A model generated the notes under the pieces. It saw only the letters and a program-made list of their open reading frames with translations. It made no database searches and was not told the DNA's origin. Below, in pieces: positions 1 through 7,246 of a stretch of 14,888 bases of DNA. Location of the stretch: NCBI GenBank assembly GCA_948468495.1, contig CAOKJI010000007.1, positions 1-14,888 on the forward strand. The letters run 5' to 3'. This DNA is from an uncultured Dorea sp. Its GTDB lineage: Bacteria; Bacillota_A; Clostridia; Lachnospirales; Lachnospiraceae. The translations under genes and the position numbers were made by a program. How positions within the stretch are numbered: position 1 is the stretch's first letter; the number at the start of each line of letters is the position of its first letter.

Positions 1-52
1 GTGAACTGTAAGTGCACTAACGCCTGACAGATAATTTTTATCAAGATTCTAC

Positions 53-81
53 TGGAAATACGGATGGGTTTTCTATATAAT
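53..81 (+). promoter_or_regulatory. Promoter of the purine operon (putative)
   Basis: A perfect -10 TATAAT lies at 76-81, with a weak -35 TGGAAA (4 of 6 consensus bases) at 53-58 and a 17-base spacer. It leaves a leader of about 40 bases before the cyclohydrolase start. No purine riboswitch is visible between it and the gene. Confidence 0.6.
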
Positions 82-130
82 GAACATGTATGCAGGAAAC
101 AGGTCAAAAGATGAAAAAGGAGAATGATTC

Positions 131-844
131 ATGGAGATGTTGTCAATTGAGAAGGAACTGAAAGAAAATGCATATCCGGGCAGAGGAATTATCATCGGGA
201 GAAGCGCTGACGGCACCAAAGCAGCGACCGCTTACTTTATTATGGGAAGAAGCGAAAACAGCCGGAACCGTATATTTGTGGAGGACGGCGAAGGGATTCG
301 GACTCAGGCATTTGACGAATCCAAGGTTACGGACCCAAGCCTGATTATCTATGCTCCGGTGCGCGTGCTGGGAAATAAGACCATTGTGACAAATGGCGAC
401 CAGACCGATACCATTTACGAAGGGATGGACAGGCAGCTTACCTTTGAGCAGTCTTTGAGAAGCCGGGAGTTTGAGCCGGACGGACCGAATTACACCCCGA
501 GAATATCTGGGATTATGCATGTGGAGAATGGGAAATACAGTTATGCGATGTCTATTTTGAAGAGCAATAACGGCGAACCTTCCAGCTGCAACAGATATAC
601 CTTTGCATATGAGAATGCGAAAGCAGGAGAGGGACATTTTATTCATACTTATATGCATGACGGGAATCCGCTTCCTAGCTTTGAGGGCGAGCCGAAGCTG
701 ATAGCGATTCCGGATGATATGGATGGGTTTGCGGATATGCTGTGGAACAGTCTGAATGAAGACAACAAAGTATCGTTATTTGTGCGCTATATTGATATTG
801 TGACAGGAAACTATGAATCGAAGATTATAAATAAGAACAAATAA
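131..844 (+). CDS. purO: IMP cyclohydrolase, PurO-like
   Basis: A 237-residue protein of the PurO-type IMP cyclohydrolase family, predicted to close FAICAR to IMP, the last step of de novo purine synthesis, in the cytosol. The N-terminal stretch YPGRGIIIGRS (about residues 15-25), followed by YFIMGRSENSRNR, is the family signature I recognise, and the length is typical. The start is ATG 131 with AAGGAGA at 117-123; a second ATG two codons on is possible. The next gene begins 12 bases downstream and encodes the preceding enzymatic step, which strongly supports the assignment. Most bacteria carry this activity as the N-terminal domain of PurH. Here it comes from an unrelated fold first described in archaea (family knowledge). 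I am fairly sure of the family and confident in the role because of the neighbour. Confidence 0.88.
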   Translation: MEMLSIEKELKENAYPGRGIIIGRSADGTKAATAYFIMGRSENSRNRIFVEDGEGIRTQAFDESKVTDPSLIIYAPVRVLGNKTIVTNGDQTDTIYEGMDRQLTFEQSLRSREFEPDGPNYTPRISGIMHVENGKYSYAMSILKSNNGEPSSCNRYTFAYENAKAGEGHFIHTYMHDGNPLPSFEGEPKLIAIPDDMDGFADMLWNSLNEDNKVSLFVRYIDIVTGNYESKIINKNK

Positions 845-856
845 GGAGCGGATGAG

Positions 857-2035
857 ATGAAAGAATTAGAATTAAAATATGGCTGCAACCCGAATCAGAA
901 GCCTTCGAGAATCTATATAGAGGACGGAAGCGAGCTTCCCATTCAGGTGTTGTGCGGACGTCCGGGGTATATTAACTTTCTGGATGCGTTTAACGGCTGG
1001 CAGCTTGTGAAGGAGTTGAAGCAGGCGACGGGGCTTCCGGCGGCAACATCCTTCAAGCATGTATCTCCGGCGGGGGCGGCGGTAGGACTTCCGCTTTCTG
1101 AGACGCTGGCAAAGATTTACTGGGTGGATGATTTGGGAGACCTGTCGCCTCTTGCATGTGCTTATGCAAGAGCGAGAGGTGCGGACAGAATGTCTTCTTT
1201 TGGTGATTTTATCTCACTTTCAGACGTATGCGACGTGGATACGGCGAGGCTGATAAAGAGAGAGGTGTCCGACGGTGTAATTGCGCCGGGCTATGAGCCG
1301 GAGGCGTTGGAGATTCTGAAGCAGAAGAAGAACGGCAATTATAATGTCATCCAGATTGAGCCGGACTATGTACCGGCGGAGTTAGAGCATAAAGAAGTTT
1401 ATGGAATTACCTTCGAGCAGGGAAGAAATGAGCTGAAGATTGATGAAGAGTTCTTTAACGATATCGTGACTGAGAATAAAGTTATGACGGAGCAGGCGAG
1501 AATCGACCTTGCAATTGCCATGATTACCCTGAAGTATACCCAGTCCAATTCCGTATGCTATGTGAAAGACGGGCAGGCAATCGGTATCGGCGCGGGGCAG
1601 CAGTCGAGGATTCACTGTACCAGACTTGCCGGACAGAAGGCGGATAACTGGTGGCTGAGACAGAATCCGAAGGTGCTTAATCTTCCGTTCAAAGATGATA
1701 TCCGAAGGGCGGACCGGGATAATGCCATCGACCTTTATATCGGCGAGGAATATATGGATGTGTTAAATGATGAGGCGTGGCCGAATACGTTCAAGGAGAA
1801 GCCGGAAGTATTTACCAGAGAAGAGAAACGGACATGGTTAGACCAGATGTCAGGAGTGGCGCTTGGCTCAGATGCTTTCTTCCCATTTGGCGATAATATC
1901 GAGCGGGCGCATAAGAGCGGTGTAAAATATATCGCGCAGCCGGGCGGTTCTGTGAGAGATGACAATGTCATTGAGACATGTAATAAATATGGAATGGTAA
2001 TGGCATTTACCGGAATCCGGTTATTCCATCATTAA
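857..2035 (+). CDS. purH: AICAR formyltransferase (single-domain PurH C-terminal half)
   Basis: A 392-residue phosphoribosylaminoimidazolecarboxamide formyltransferase that transfers a formyl group from 10-formyl-THF to AICAR, giving FAICAR. Visible motifs are KYGCNPNQ at residues 7-14, the catalytic pair Lys67-His68 in SFKHVSPAG, SGVALGSDAFFPFGDNIERA near residues 330-350, and the C-terminal IAQPGGSVRDD and FTGIRLFHH. The MGS-like IMP cyclohydrolase domain of bifunctional PurH is absent, so the protein depends on the PurO-like enzyme encoded 12 bases upstream. The start is ATG 857 with AAGGAG at 843-848, overlapping the upstream stop. The two genes form an operon that ends at the terminator at 2147-2178. 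The family assignment is secure; the symbol purH is used here for the formyltransferase half only. Confidence 0.93.
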   Translation: MKELELKYGCNPNQKPSRIYIEDGSELPIQVLCGRPGYINFLDAFNGWQLVKELKQATGLPAATSFKHVSPAGAAVGLPLSETLAKIYWVDDLGDLSPLACAYARARGADRMSSFGDFISLSDVCDVDTARLIKREVSDGVIAPGYEPEALEILKQKKNGNYNVIQIEPDYVPAELEHKEVYGITFEQGRNELKIDEEFFNDIVTENKVMTEQARIDLAIAMITLKYTQSNSVCYVKDGQAIGIGAGQQSRIHCTRLAGQKADNWWLRQNPKVLNLPFKDDIRRADRDNAIDLYIGEEYMDVLNDEAWPNTFKEKPEVFTREEKRTWLDQMSGVALGSDAFFPFGDNIERAHKSGVKYIAQPGGSVRDDNVIETCNKYGMVMAFTGIRLFHH

Positions 2036-2146
2036 AATGGTTAGAGCATAATATTAACTTTTCGCAAGTCTTACAGGATGCTCTGAAATCTAAACTTCAT
2101 CTTGGTTCATAATTCAGAAAGGATTTTTCATCATCCAGCAACAAAT

Positions 2147-2178
2147 AAACCACCTGTTATTGATGCAGGTGGTTTTTT
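2147..2178 (+). terminator. Rho-independent terminator of the purine operon
   Basis: A perfect 10-bp stem (AAACCACCTG at 2147-2156 pairing with CAGGTGGTTT at 2166-2175) with a 9-base loop is followed by a T run at 2173-2178. It lies 110 bases after the formyltransferase stop. Between the stop and the stem there is only a weak 7-bp inverted repeat (AGAGCAT 2043-2049, ATGCTCT 2078-2084). Confidence 0.85.
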
Positions 2179-2352
2179 ATACCTGTTTTTCTTTTTTTCA
2201 TTTCAGCGGAATCGTTCCATAATTTTATACCAGCATACAAACCAGCTAACCAGCTACCCCTGTAAAAACAAACGTTGCAAATTAGGAAATTCAACAGATA
2301 GAATGTAACAGAATAACGATAAAAGGAGAGATTTTGAATCAAATTTAAAAAA

Positions 2353-2370
2353 ATGAATGAAATCATTCAT
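2353..2370. promoter_or_regulatory. Palindrome ATGAATGA-AA-TCATTCAT, possible operator
   Basis: Perfect 8-bp inverted arms are separated by AA. The same half-site ATGAATGA recurs at 2492-2499, just before the ribosome binding site of the DeoR-type gene. It could be a second binding site for that regulator or for another one. AT-rich DNA makes chance palindromes more likely, so support is modest. Confidence 0.35.
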
Positions 2371-2456
2371 AATAGATGAAAAACGGTCAAAAAATAAGTA
2401 AAAATAGGATGATTTTCATTAAAAATCAGAATATGGTGGTTGAAAACCTGCAAAAA

Positions 2457-2477
2457 TTTGACTAAAGTATAGTCAAA
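2457..2477. promoter_or_regulatory. Candidate DeoR-type operator (8-5-8 palindrome)
   Basis: TTTGACTA at 2457-2464 and TAGTCAAA at 2470-2477 are perfect inverted arms around the 5-base spacer AAGTA. The site lies 33 bases before the regulator start, where an autoregulatory operator is expected. The palindrome contains TTGACT and TATAGT, which look like promoter elements but are not correctly spaced from each other. The same arm and spacer lengths recur at 3330-3350 with different arm sequence. Confidence 0.5.
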
Positions 2478-2510
2478 GATAAAGAAAACGAATGAATGAA
2501 GTGAGGAAAT

Positions 2511-3290
2511 ATGGCAGAAAAGCTTAACAAAAGAAGTCTTCGCCGGGAAGCGATTTATGATGAAATAGAAAAGAACCAGTATTGTTCCGTACACAGTCTG
2601 ATGGAGCGGTTCAATGTCTCTGAATCCACGATAAAGAGGGACTTGGACTTGATGGAGGAGAAAGGCAAGGTAAAGAGGGTCCATGGAGGCGTGTACCTGT
2701 TAGAAACCCAGTCTGACCTGCCGTCTTATGGGCAGAGGGCGAAGGTAAGTCAGGCGGCCAAAGAAGTGATTGCGAAGAAGGCGGCGGAAATGATTTGTGA
2801 CGGGGACGTAATCTTTCTGGATGCAGGCTCGACGATTAATTATATGCTGAGATATATCGCGGCGAAGGACATCATTGTATTTACAAATTCCGTATCGATT
2901 ATACGGGATATTGTAGACGGTGATTATGCTTTTGAAGTGAATGTGATTTCGGGAAAACTCCTAAAGAATCATTCTGCAATTATGGGAATCCAGACAATCA
3001 ATGAACTGGACGGACTGTATTTCGATAAGGTTTTCTTATCCAGCGCTTATATTGATTTTGATTATGGCGTTCTTGTTGACACTTATAACGAAAAAATGTA
3101 TAAAAGCAAGCTGGTTAAATGCAGCGATACGGTTGTTCTGTGCTCGGATTCCAGCAAGATTAGAAACTGGAATAAGATGAAGTGTATTCCCTTTCCGGAT
3201 ATGGATTATTTTGTTACGGACAAGTATTTGTCTCTGGAGCTTTGCCAGAGGATAAAAAAACAAGGTCCGGAAGTGGTTAGAGTCGGATAA
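2511..3290 (+). CDS. DeoR-family transcriptional regulator
   Basis: A 259-residue repressor-type protein of the DeoR/GlpR family. The N-terminal winged helix-turn-helix spans roughly residues 10-62, including VSESTIKRDLDLMEEKGKV and the wing VHGGV. The C-terminal sugar-phosphate sensor domain shows DGDVIFLDAGSTI near residues 97-110, the later GVLVDTYNEKMYKSKL, and SDSSK. Members of this family usually bind a phosphorylated sugar intermediate and repress the adjacent catabolic operon (family knowledge). The first gene of the sugar cluster begins 107 bases downstream on the same strand, so this is the likely local regulator. Palindromes at 2457-2477 and 3330-3350 are candidate operators. The start is ATG 2511 with GTGAGGA at 2501-2507. 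The inducer is unknown. Confidence 0.92.
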   Translation: MAEKLNKRSLRREAIYDEIEKNQYCSVHSLMERFNVSESTIKRDLDLMEEKGKVKRVHGGVYLLETQSDLPSYGQRAKVSQAAKEVIAKKAAEMICDGDVIFLDAGSTINYMLRYIAAKDIIVFTNSVSIIRDIVDGDYAFEVNVISGKLLKNHSAIMGIQTINELDGLYFDKVFLSSAYIDFDYGVLVDTYNEKMYKSKLVKCSDTVVLCSDSSKIRNWNKMKCIPFPDMDYFVTDKYLSLELCQRIKKQGPEVVRVG

Positions 3291-3329
3291 AGGAAACGAA
3301 GGAATTGAAAATCAGCGTAAATAATCACT

Positions 3330-3350
3330 TTACAAAAATGAATTTTGTAA
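3330..3350. promoter_or_regulatory. Candidate operator before the dehydrogenase gene (8-5-8 palindrome)
   Basis: TTACAAAA at 3330-3337 and TTTTGTAA at 3343-3350 are perfect arms around the 5-base spacer ATGAA, 47 bases before the dehydrogenase start. A -35-like TTTACA (3329-3334) overlaps the left arm, but no convincing -10 is correctly spaced. Its geometry matches the palindrome at 2457-2477, suggesting control of the catabolic genes by the DeoR-type protein. Confidence 0.5.
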
Positions 3351-3397
3351 GGGTGTTATTTTATTACCCAAAAACAGGGAGAAGGAGGTAGATTGTA

Positions 3398-4432
3398 TTG
3401 AAAGCAGCAGTATTAAATCAGGCGGAGGATTTAAGGATTATGGAATTGCCCATACCGAAAGCAGGACCGGGCGAGATTATTATGAAGGTGATGAGCGCGA
3501 CCACCTGCGGTACGGATGTAAAGACGTTCCGAAGAGGGCATCCGACGATTCCGTTTGGACAAAGCCAGGTGGCTTTTGGTCATGAAGGGAGCGGAGTCGT
3601 ATTCGAGGCCGGAGAGGGAGTAACAGATTTTAAAGTGGGGGACAGAATAGCGGCGCATAATACCGCGCCCTGCCATTCCTGCTATTTCTGTCAGGTAGGC
3701 GATTACAGCATGTGCGATGATTTACAGCAGATGCGCGGAACCTGGGCGGAATATGTAAGGATACCGGCAGCGCTGGTGAGAGAAACCATTTTCCATATGC
3801 CGGACCAGATGACCCACAAAACGGCGTCGCTGCTGGAACCGTTGTCATGTGCAGTATACGGAGTAGATTTAAGCGATATCAAACTTGGAGATTTGGTTGT
3901 GGTAAATGGATGCGGTCCCATTGGCCTGATGATGCTCCACTGCGCAAAACTGAAAGGTGCGAAAATCATTGCCTGTGATTTTACGGATTTAAGACTGGAA
4001 ACGGCGAAAAAGCTGGGAGCAGATATAATTGTTGATTTGAAATCAGTAAAAGATCAGGTAGAGGCGGTGAGAGAACTGACACCGTTTGGAAGAGGCGTTG
4101 ATGTTGCGATTGAAGCCACCGGTGTTCCGGAAGTATGGGAAAAGAATATTCAGATGGCAAGAAAGGGCGGCATGGTAATGGAATTTGGCGGATGCAAACC
4201 AGGGACAACCATTACGGTAGATACGAAGATGCTCCACTATTCACAGCTTACCATAAAGGGAGTATATCATACGACGCCGAGACATGTGGGAATCGCATTT
4301 GAATTATTAAAAAGAGGAGAGTTCCCGGAGGAACTGATGGTTAATGAGACATTTGACCTTGACCATGCTCTGGACGCACTGTTATCCCATGCAAAGGGAG
4401 AATCAATCAAAAATGAAATAAAAATAGGATAG
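3398..4432 (+). CDS. Zinc-dependent medium-chain alcohol/polyol dehydrogenase (GatD/sorbitol dehydrogenase-like)
   Basis: A 344-residue zinc-binding dehydrogenase of the MDR superfamily. Catalytic zinc ligands are Cys37 (TTCGTD) and His62-Glu63 (GHEGSG), with Glu147 in LLEPLSCA. Structural zinc ligands are Cys92, 95, 98 and 106. The Rossmann motif GCGPIG is at residues 171-176, with Asp194 at the end of the second strand, which favours NAD over NADP. Galactitol-1-phosphate dehydrogenase GatD belongs to the same superfamily and has similar size. With a galactitol-type PTS downstream, the likely job is oxidation of an alditol phosphate to a ketose phosphate; this role is inference. Translation starts at TTG 3398 behind a very strong AAGGAGGT (3382-3389). 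It is first in a run with the aldolase (18-base gap) and iron dehydrogenase. Threonine or sorbitol dehydrogenase activity cannot be excluded. Confidence 0.88.
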   Translation: MKAAVLNQAEDLRIMELPIPKAGPGEIIMKVMSATTCGTDVKTFRRGHPTIPFGQSQVAFGHEGSGVVFEAGEGVTDFKVGDRIAAHNTAPCHSCYFCQVGDYSMCDDLQQMRGTWAEYVRIPAALVRETIFHMPDQMTHKTASLLEPLSCAVYGVDLSDIKLGDLVVVNGCGPIGLMMLHCAKLKGAKIIACDFTDLRLETAKKLGADIIVDLKSVKDQVEAVRELTPFGRGVDVAIEATGVPEVWEKNIQMARKGGMVMEFGGCKPGTTITVDTKMLHYSQLTIKGVYHTTPRHVGIAFELLKRGEFPEELMVNETFDLDHALDALLSHAKGESIKNEIKIG

Positions 4433-4450
4433 AATAGGAAGGATGAAAAG

Positions 4451-5095
4451 ATGAAGTATCAGAAAATCAGAGAAATCGTAGTAGAGGCGGCAAAAAAATC
4501 AAATGCACTTGGTCTGATACATGGGACCAGCGGCAATATTTCCATGAGGGATGAAAAAGACGGAGTTGTGGCAATTACCCCCAGCGGAATTGAATACGAG
4601 ACGATGACGGCAGAGGATATTACGCTGGTAGATTTAGACGGAAATGTAATAGAAGGGAAATATAAACCTTCCTCGGAAACGCCCATGCATACGGCGATTA
4701 TGCGGTCAAGACCGGATGTGAGGGCCGTTGTACATACCCATTCTTTATTTGCGACGGTCATGTCTATGAAAGGTGGGAATCTTCCAAGAGCGACAGTGCC
4801 TTCAAATATGTATTATCCGATTCCTGTTACAGACTGCTTTGCGCTTCCAGGCTCCGAAGAGCTTGCGGAATCAGCGGTGAGAGCAATTGGAAAGGAAGGA
4901 GATGTTACGCTTCTTAAGAACCATGGCCTCATTGCCGCAGGGGCGGATATGGATGCGGCAATGACCTGCGCTGTATATACGGAGGAATGTGCTCAGGTGG
5001 CATATTACGCGATGGCGGCAGGGTTAGATGATTTTATTCCGGAAGAAGCAGCCCTTGCAATTCGGAGCGCGGCAAAAGGAGGCGGAGCAGTATAG
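4451..5095 (+). CDS. Class II aldolase/adducin family protein (FucA-like sugar-phosphate aldolase)
   Basis: A 214-residue zinc enzyme similar in length and layout to L-fuculose-1-phosphate aldolase. The phosphate-binding N-terminal motifs are GTSGNIS (residues 25-31) and TPSG (43-46). The catalytic acid is Glu76 in SSETPMH. Zinc ligands are His95 and His97 (VHTHS) and His158 (KNHGLI). FucA and RhaD cleave ketose 1-phosphates to DHAP and an aldehyde; L-ribulose-5-phosphate 4-epimerases share the fold, so epimerase activity is the main alternative. The next gene encodes an aldehyde/alcohol reductase, which fits cleavage to lactaldehyde, glycolaldehyde or a similar product. The gene starts at ATG 4451 and ends one base before the next start. 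The fold is certain; the exact substrate is unknown. Confidence 0.88.
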   Translation: MKYQKIREIVVEAAKKSNALGLIHGTSGNISMRDEKDGVVAITPSGIEYETMTAEDITLVDLDGNVIEGKYKPSSETPMHTAIMRSRPDVRAVVHTHSLFATVMSMKGGNLPRATVPSNMYYPIPVTDCFALPGSEELAESAVRAIGKEGDVTLLKNHGLIAAGADMDAAMTCAVYTEECAQVAYYAMAAGLDDFIPEEAALAIRSAAKGGGAV

Positions 5096-5096
5096 C

Positions 5097-6269
5097 ATGA
5101 AGGAATTTCAATATTATAATCCCACAAAGGTTGTGTTTGGAACAGGAGAATATAAGCAGCTTGGGAAAGAGGTCAGGGATTACGGTTCCTCTGCTTTGCT
5201 CATTGAGCAGGAGGGGCCATTGGAGGAAATGGGAGTATTTCGCCAGGCGATTGGCTATATGGAAAGCTGCGGAATAAAGGTGTTTGAGTTAAAAGGAATT
5301 ACAAGTAATCCAAAGCTTTCTAAGATTGAAGAAGGGATTCTGGCTGTGAAGGAAAACCAGATTGAAGTGATTGTAGCCGTTGGAGGAGGAAGTTCGATTG
5401 ATACGGCAAAGGCGATTTCCTTTGGAGCGCCGGTAAATGCCGATGTCTGGGACTTCTTTTCCAGAAAGAGACAAATAGAAAAAGCGCTTCCGGTTGTGGC
5501 CGTATCAACAATTTCTGCAACCGGGGCAGAGACAAGCTGTCATTGTGTTGTGACAAATGACCGGAGCAGCGATTGTACCAAGTGGCAGAAATGGGCGGTT
5601 CATGACGCCTTCGCATTTCCGAAAACAGCAATTATTGATCCAGAGCTTTTGGTGACAGTTCCGAAAGGATTAACAGCGGCAGGGATGGCGGATACAATCT
5701 CGCACGTAATAGAAGGATACTTCGACGGAGTTCCGGATAATCCTGTCTCAGACCGTATTGGAGAAGGGATTGTTATGACTGTATTGGAAAATGACGGCGT
5801 GCTGGAGGATTTGGGGAATACTTCAAAACGAGGCGCGCTAAGCTGGGCGGCAACCCTTGCAATGAGCGGACTTCAGGACTGTGGAAGATCCAACGCGGGA
5901 TTTCCGGCGCACTGGATTCAGCATGCAGTGGGCGCAATGACAGACTCTTCTCATGGAGAGGGGCTTGCAGTAATCAATCCGGCATGGCTTGAATTTGAAA
6001 ATCAGAAGAATCCGAAGAAATTTGTGCAGTTTACAGAGAGGGTGTTCGGTATCGAAAGAGAACAGGAAATGAGCGATGCCGAGTATGGAAAACTGGGAAT
6101 CAAGGCGCTGAAAGATAAATTTAAATCATGGGGGCTTCCGGGAACGCTTCGGGAATTAGGAGTGAAAGAAGAGATGCTGGAGGAAATAGCAGAACAGGTA
6201 CTAAATGCGCCGGAGTCCTATGTGTTTGAGAAAGAGCATATTCTGGAAGTGCTTAGAAACTGCTATTAA
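5097..6269 (+). CDS. Iron-containing alcohol dehydrogenase (BDH/FucO superfamily)
   Basis: A 390-residue group III alcohol dehydrogenase. The N-terminal YYNPTKVVFGTG is typical of the butanol-dehydrogenase-like branch, and the nucleotide-binding GGGSSIDTAKAI lies near residues 96-107. Predicted metal ligands are Asp199, His203 (ADTISHVIEGYF), His272 and His286 (HWIQHAVGAMTDSSHGEG), with the conserved His276 between them. I place the start at ATG 5097, preceded by AAAGGAGG (5075-5082) and GCGGAG. An in-frame upstream ATG at 5028 would overlap the aldolase by 68 bases and add a sequence without family character. The predicted role is reduction of the aldehyde released by the upstream aldolase to an alcohol or diol, regenerating NAD(P)+; this is inferred from order and family. 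It is the last gene before a 193-base gap. Confidence 0.9.
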   Translation: MKEFQYYNPTKVVFGTGEYKQLGKEVRDYGSSALLIEQEGPLEEMGVFRQAIGYMESCGIKVFELKGITSNPKLSKIEEGILAVKENQIEVIVAVGGGSSIDTAKAISFGAPVNADVWDFFSRKRQIEKALPVVAVSTISATGAETSCHCVVTNDRSSDCTKWQKWAVHDAFAFPKTAIIDPELLVTVPKGLTAAGMADTISHVIEGYFDGVPDNPVSDRIGEGIVMTVLENDGVLEDLGNTSKRGALSWAATLAMSGLQDCGRSNAGFPAHWIQHAVGAMTDSSHGEGLAVINPAWLEFENQKNPKKFVQFTERVFGIEREQEMSDAEYGKLGIKALKDKFKSWGLPGTLRELGVKEEMLEEIAEQVLNAPESYVFEKEHILEVLRNCY

Positions 6270-6319
6270 TCGGCGCGATTGGATTACTTAGTATAAAATG
6301 AACTAATTTAGAAAACACT

Positions 6320-6441
6320 AGAGCGTGTCTGAAAATTGCTTTCTGCAAGATAGCGTCCCAATTTGCATCAGATTTTATGCTGGATTTGGGGGTGTAGCGG
6401 GCTGCATTGACCAATTTCATGCAGGCTGTACAACACGCGCT
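6320..6441. repeat. Structured MITE-like intergenic element (putative)
   Basis: The ends form an imperfect terminal inverted repeat. AGAGCGTGT at 6320-6328 pairs with ACACGCGCT at 6433-6441 (8 of 9), CTG at 6329-6331 with CAG at 6422-6424, and AAATTG at 6333-6338 with CAATTT at 6412-6417. The interior holds smaller inverted pairs such as CTGCAT 6402-6407 with ATGCAG 6419-6424. It fills most of the gap between the iron dehydrogenase and PTS genes and ends about ten bases before the IIA ribosome binding site. It could be a small non-autonomous mobile element or a processing/attenuation hairpin. Copy number in the genome would decide. Confidence 0.4.
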
Positions 6442-6462
6442 GAATAAAGAAAGGAGAAGGAA

Positions 6463-6912
6463 TTGATTGAGCTGGATAATATTTACCTGGATATAGAAGC
6501 GTCAGATTATAAAGAAGTTTTGCAGATTATGGGCGGTATATTGCTGGAAAAAGGGTATGTAAAGGATTCCTATACGGATGCACTGCTGGAAAGGGAAGAG
6601 CTAAGCCCTACAGGACTTCCGGTTGAGCCGGTGTCTATTGCAATCCCGCATACAGACCCCTGTCATGTAATCCATCCCTGCGTCATTGTTTTGAAACTGA
6701 AACAGCCGGTCAGATTTAAGGAAATGGCAAATCCGGAACATATGGTAGATGCAGCCTGGGTTTTTGGACTGGTATTTCGTGATGGAAACAAGCAGCTTCC
6801 CTTGCTGGCCAGTGTGATTGAGCTGGCTCAGGATAAGACTGCAATGAACGGTTTGATGGGCGCAAAGGATAAAGAAGAAGTTTATGCGGTAGTGAAACGA
6901 TATATTTCGTAG
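6463..6912 (+). CDS. PTS sugar transporter subunit IIA, galactitol-type (GatA-like)
   Basis: A 149-residue cytosolic IIA protein of the fructose-mannitol/galactitol family. The phospho-accepting residue is predicted to be His63 in SIAIPHTD, downstream of the REELSPTGLP turn that precedes it in this family. It passes phosphate from HPr to the IIB protein encoded 13 bases downstream. The start is TTG 6463, after AAGGAG at 6451-6456; no ATG fits as well. With IIB and IIC as separate genes directly after it, this is a complete three-gene permease of the gat arrangement. It follows the catabolic genes on the same strand but across a 193-base gap holding the structured element at 6320-6441, so it may share their transcript or have its own promoter. 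Substrate is not readable from sequence. Confidence 0.88.
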   Translation: MIELDNIYLDIEASDYKEVLQIMGGILLEKGYVKDSYTDALLEREELSPTGLPVEPVSIAIPHTDPCHVIHPCVIVLKLKQPVRFKEMANPEHMVDAAWVFGLVFRDGNKQLPLLASVIELAQDKTAMNGLMGAKDKEEVYAVVKRYIS

Positions 6913-6925
6913 AGAGGAGAGAGAT

Positions 6926-7222
6926 ATGTATAAGATATTATCAATTTGCGGAAGCGGAGTAGCAACATCAACGCTGGTAGCAAGCCGCTTAAGAGACGGA
7001 CTTGAGGACCAGGGTATTACGGATTTGTCTATTACAGAGGCGAATGTTACAGAGGCAGCCGGTCTGATTGCGAATAATCCGCCGGATGTGATTATTGCTA
7101 CAACGTCCTTAGAAAGTGTTGATTTGAAGGGGATTAAGGCATTTGGAGCGATGTCCATTCTATTGAATCAGAATGCAGGAGCGTTATATAAGGAAATAGC
7201 TGATTATCTAAAGACAAAGTGA
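6926..7222 (+). CDS. PTS sugar transporter subunit IIB, galactitol-type (GatB-like)
   Basis: A 98-residue cytosolic IIB protein. The phosphocysteine is Cys8 in the P-loop ICGSGVATST, which is characteristic of galactitol-type IIB. It accepts phosphate from IIA and passes it to the incoming sugar alcohol on IIC. Start ATG 6926 has AGAGGAGAG just upstream (about 6913-6922). The gene ends 24 bases before the IIC start, so the IIA-IIB-IIC order and spacing indicate one transcript. The length is normal for the family. Confidence 0.92.
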   Translation: MYKILSICGSGVATSTLVASRLRDGLEDQGITDLSITEANVTEAAGLIANNPPDVIIATTSLESVDLKGIKAFGAMSILLNQNAGALYKEIADYLKTK

Positions 7223-7246
7223 TTCGTTTCAGGAAGGAGTAAAAGG

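Larger units (their letters stand above)
2179..2510. promoter_or_regulatory. AT-rich control region upstream of the DeoR-type gene
   Basis: This 330-base stretch has no credible gene. A plausible promoter is TTGCAA at 2275-2280 and TAGAAT at 2299-2304, with an 18-base spacer. It is followed by a strong ribosome-binding sequence AAAGGAGAG at 2322-2330 that serves only a 4-codon frame from TTG 2334 to TAA 2348. Two palindromes follow, at 2353-2370 and 2457-2477, and are listed separately. The ribosome binding site of the regulator gene is AGGA at 2504-2507. Confidence 0.5.

Noticed and set aside
2102..2308. Open frame of 68 codons across the purine terminator
   Set aside because: It contains the terminator hairpin and T run, lacks a ribosome binding site, and its translation is low-complexity phenylalanine-rich sequence.
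5028..5096. Upstream ATG start for the iron-containing alcohol dehydrogenase
   Set aside because: The extra 23 residues are the shifted-frame translation of the aldolase 3' end, and the typical family N-terminus begins at ATG 5097.
6601..7158. A minus-strand open frame of 185 codons across PTS IIA and IIB
   Set aside because: It lies opposite two well-supported PTS genes with active-site motifs, and its translation shows no domain.
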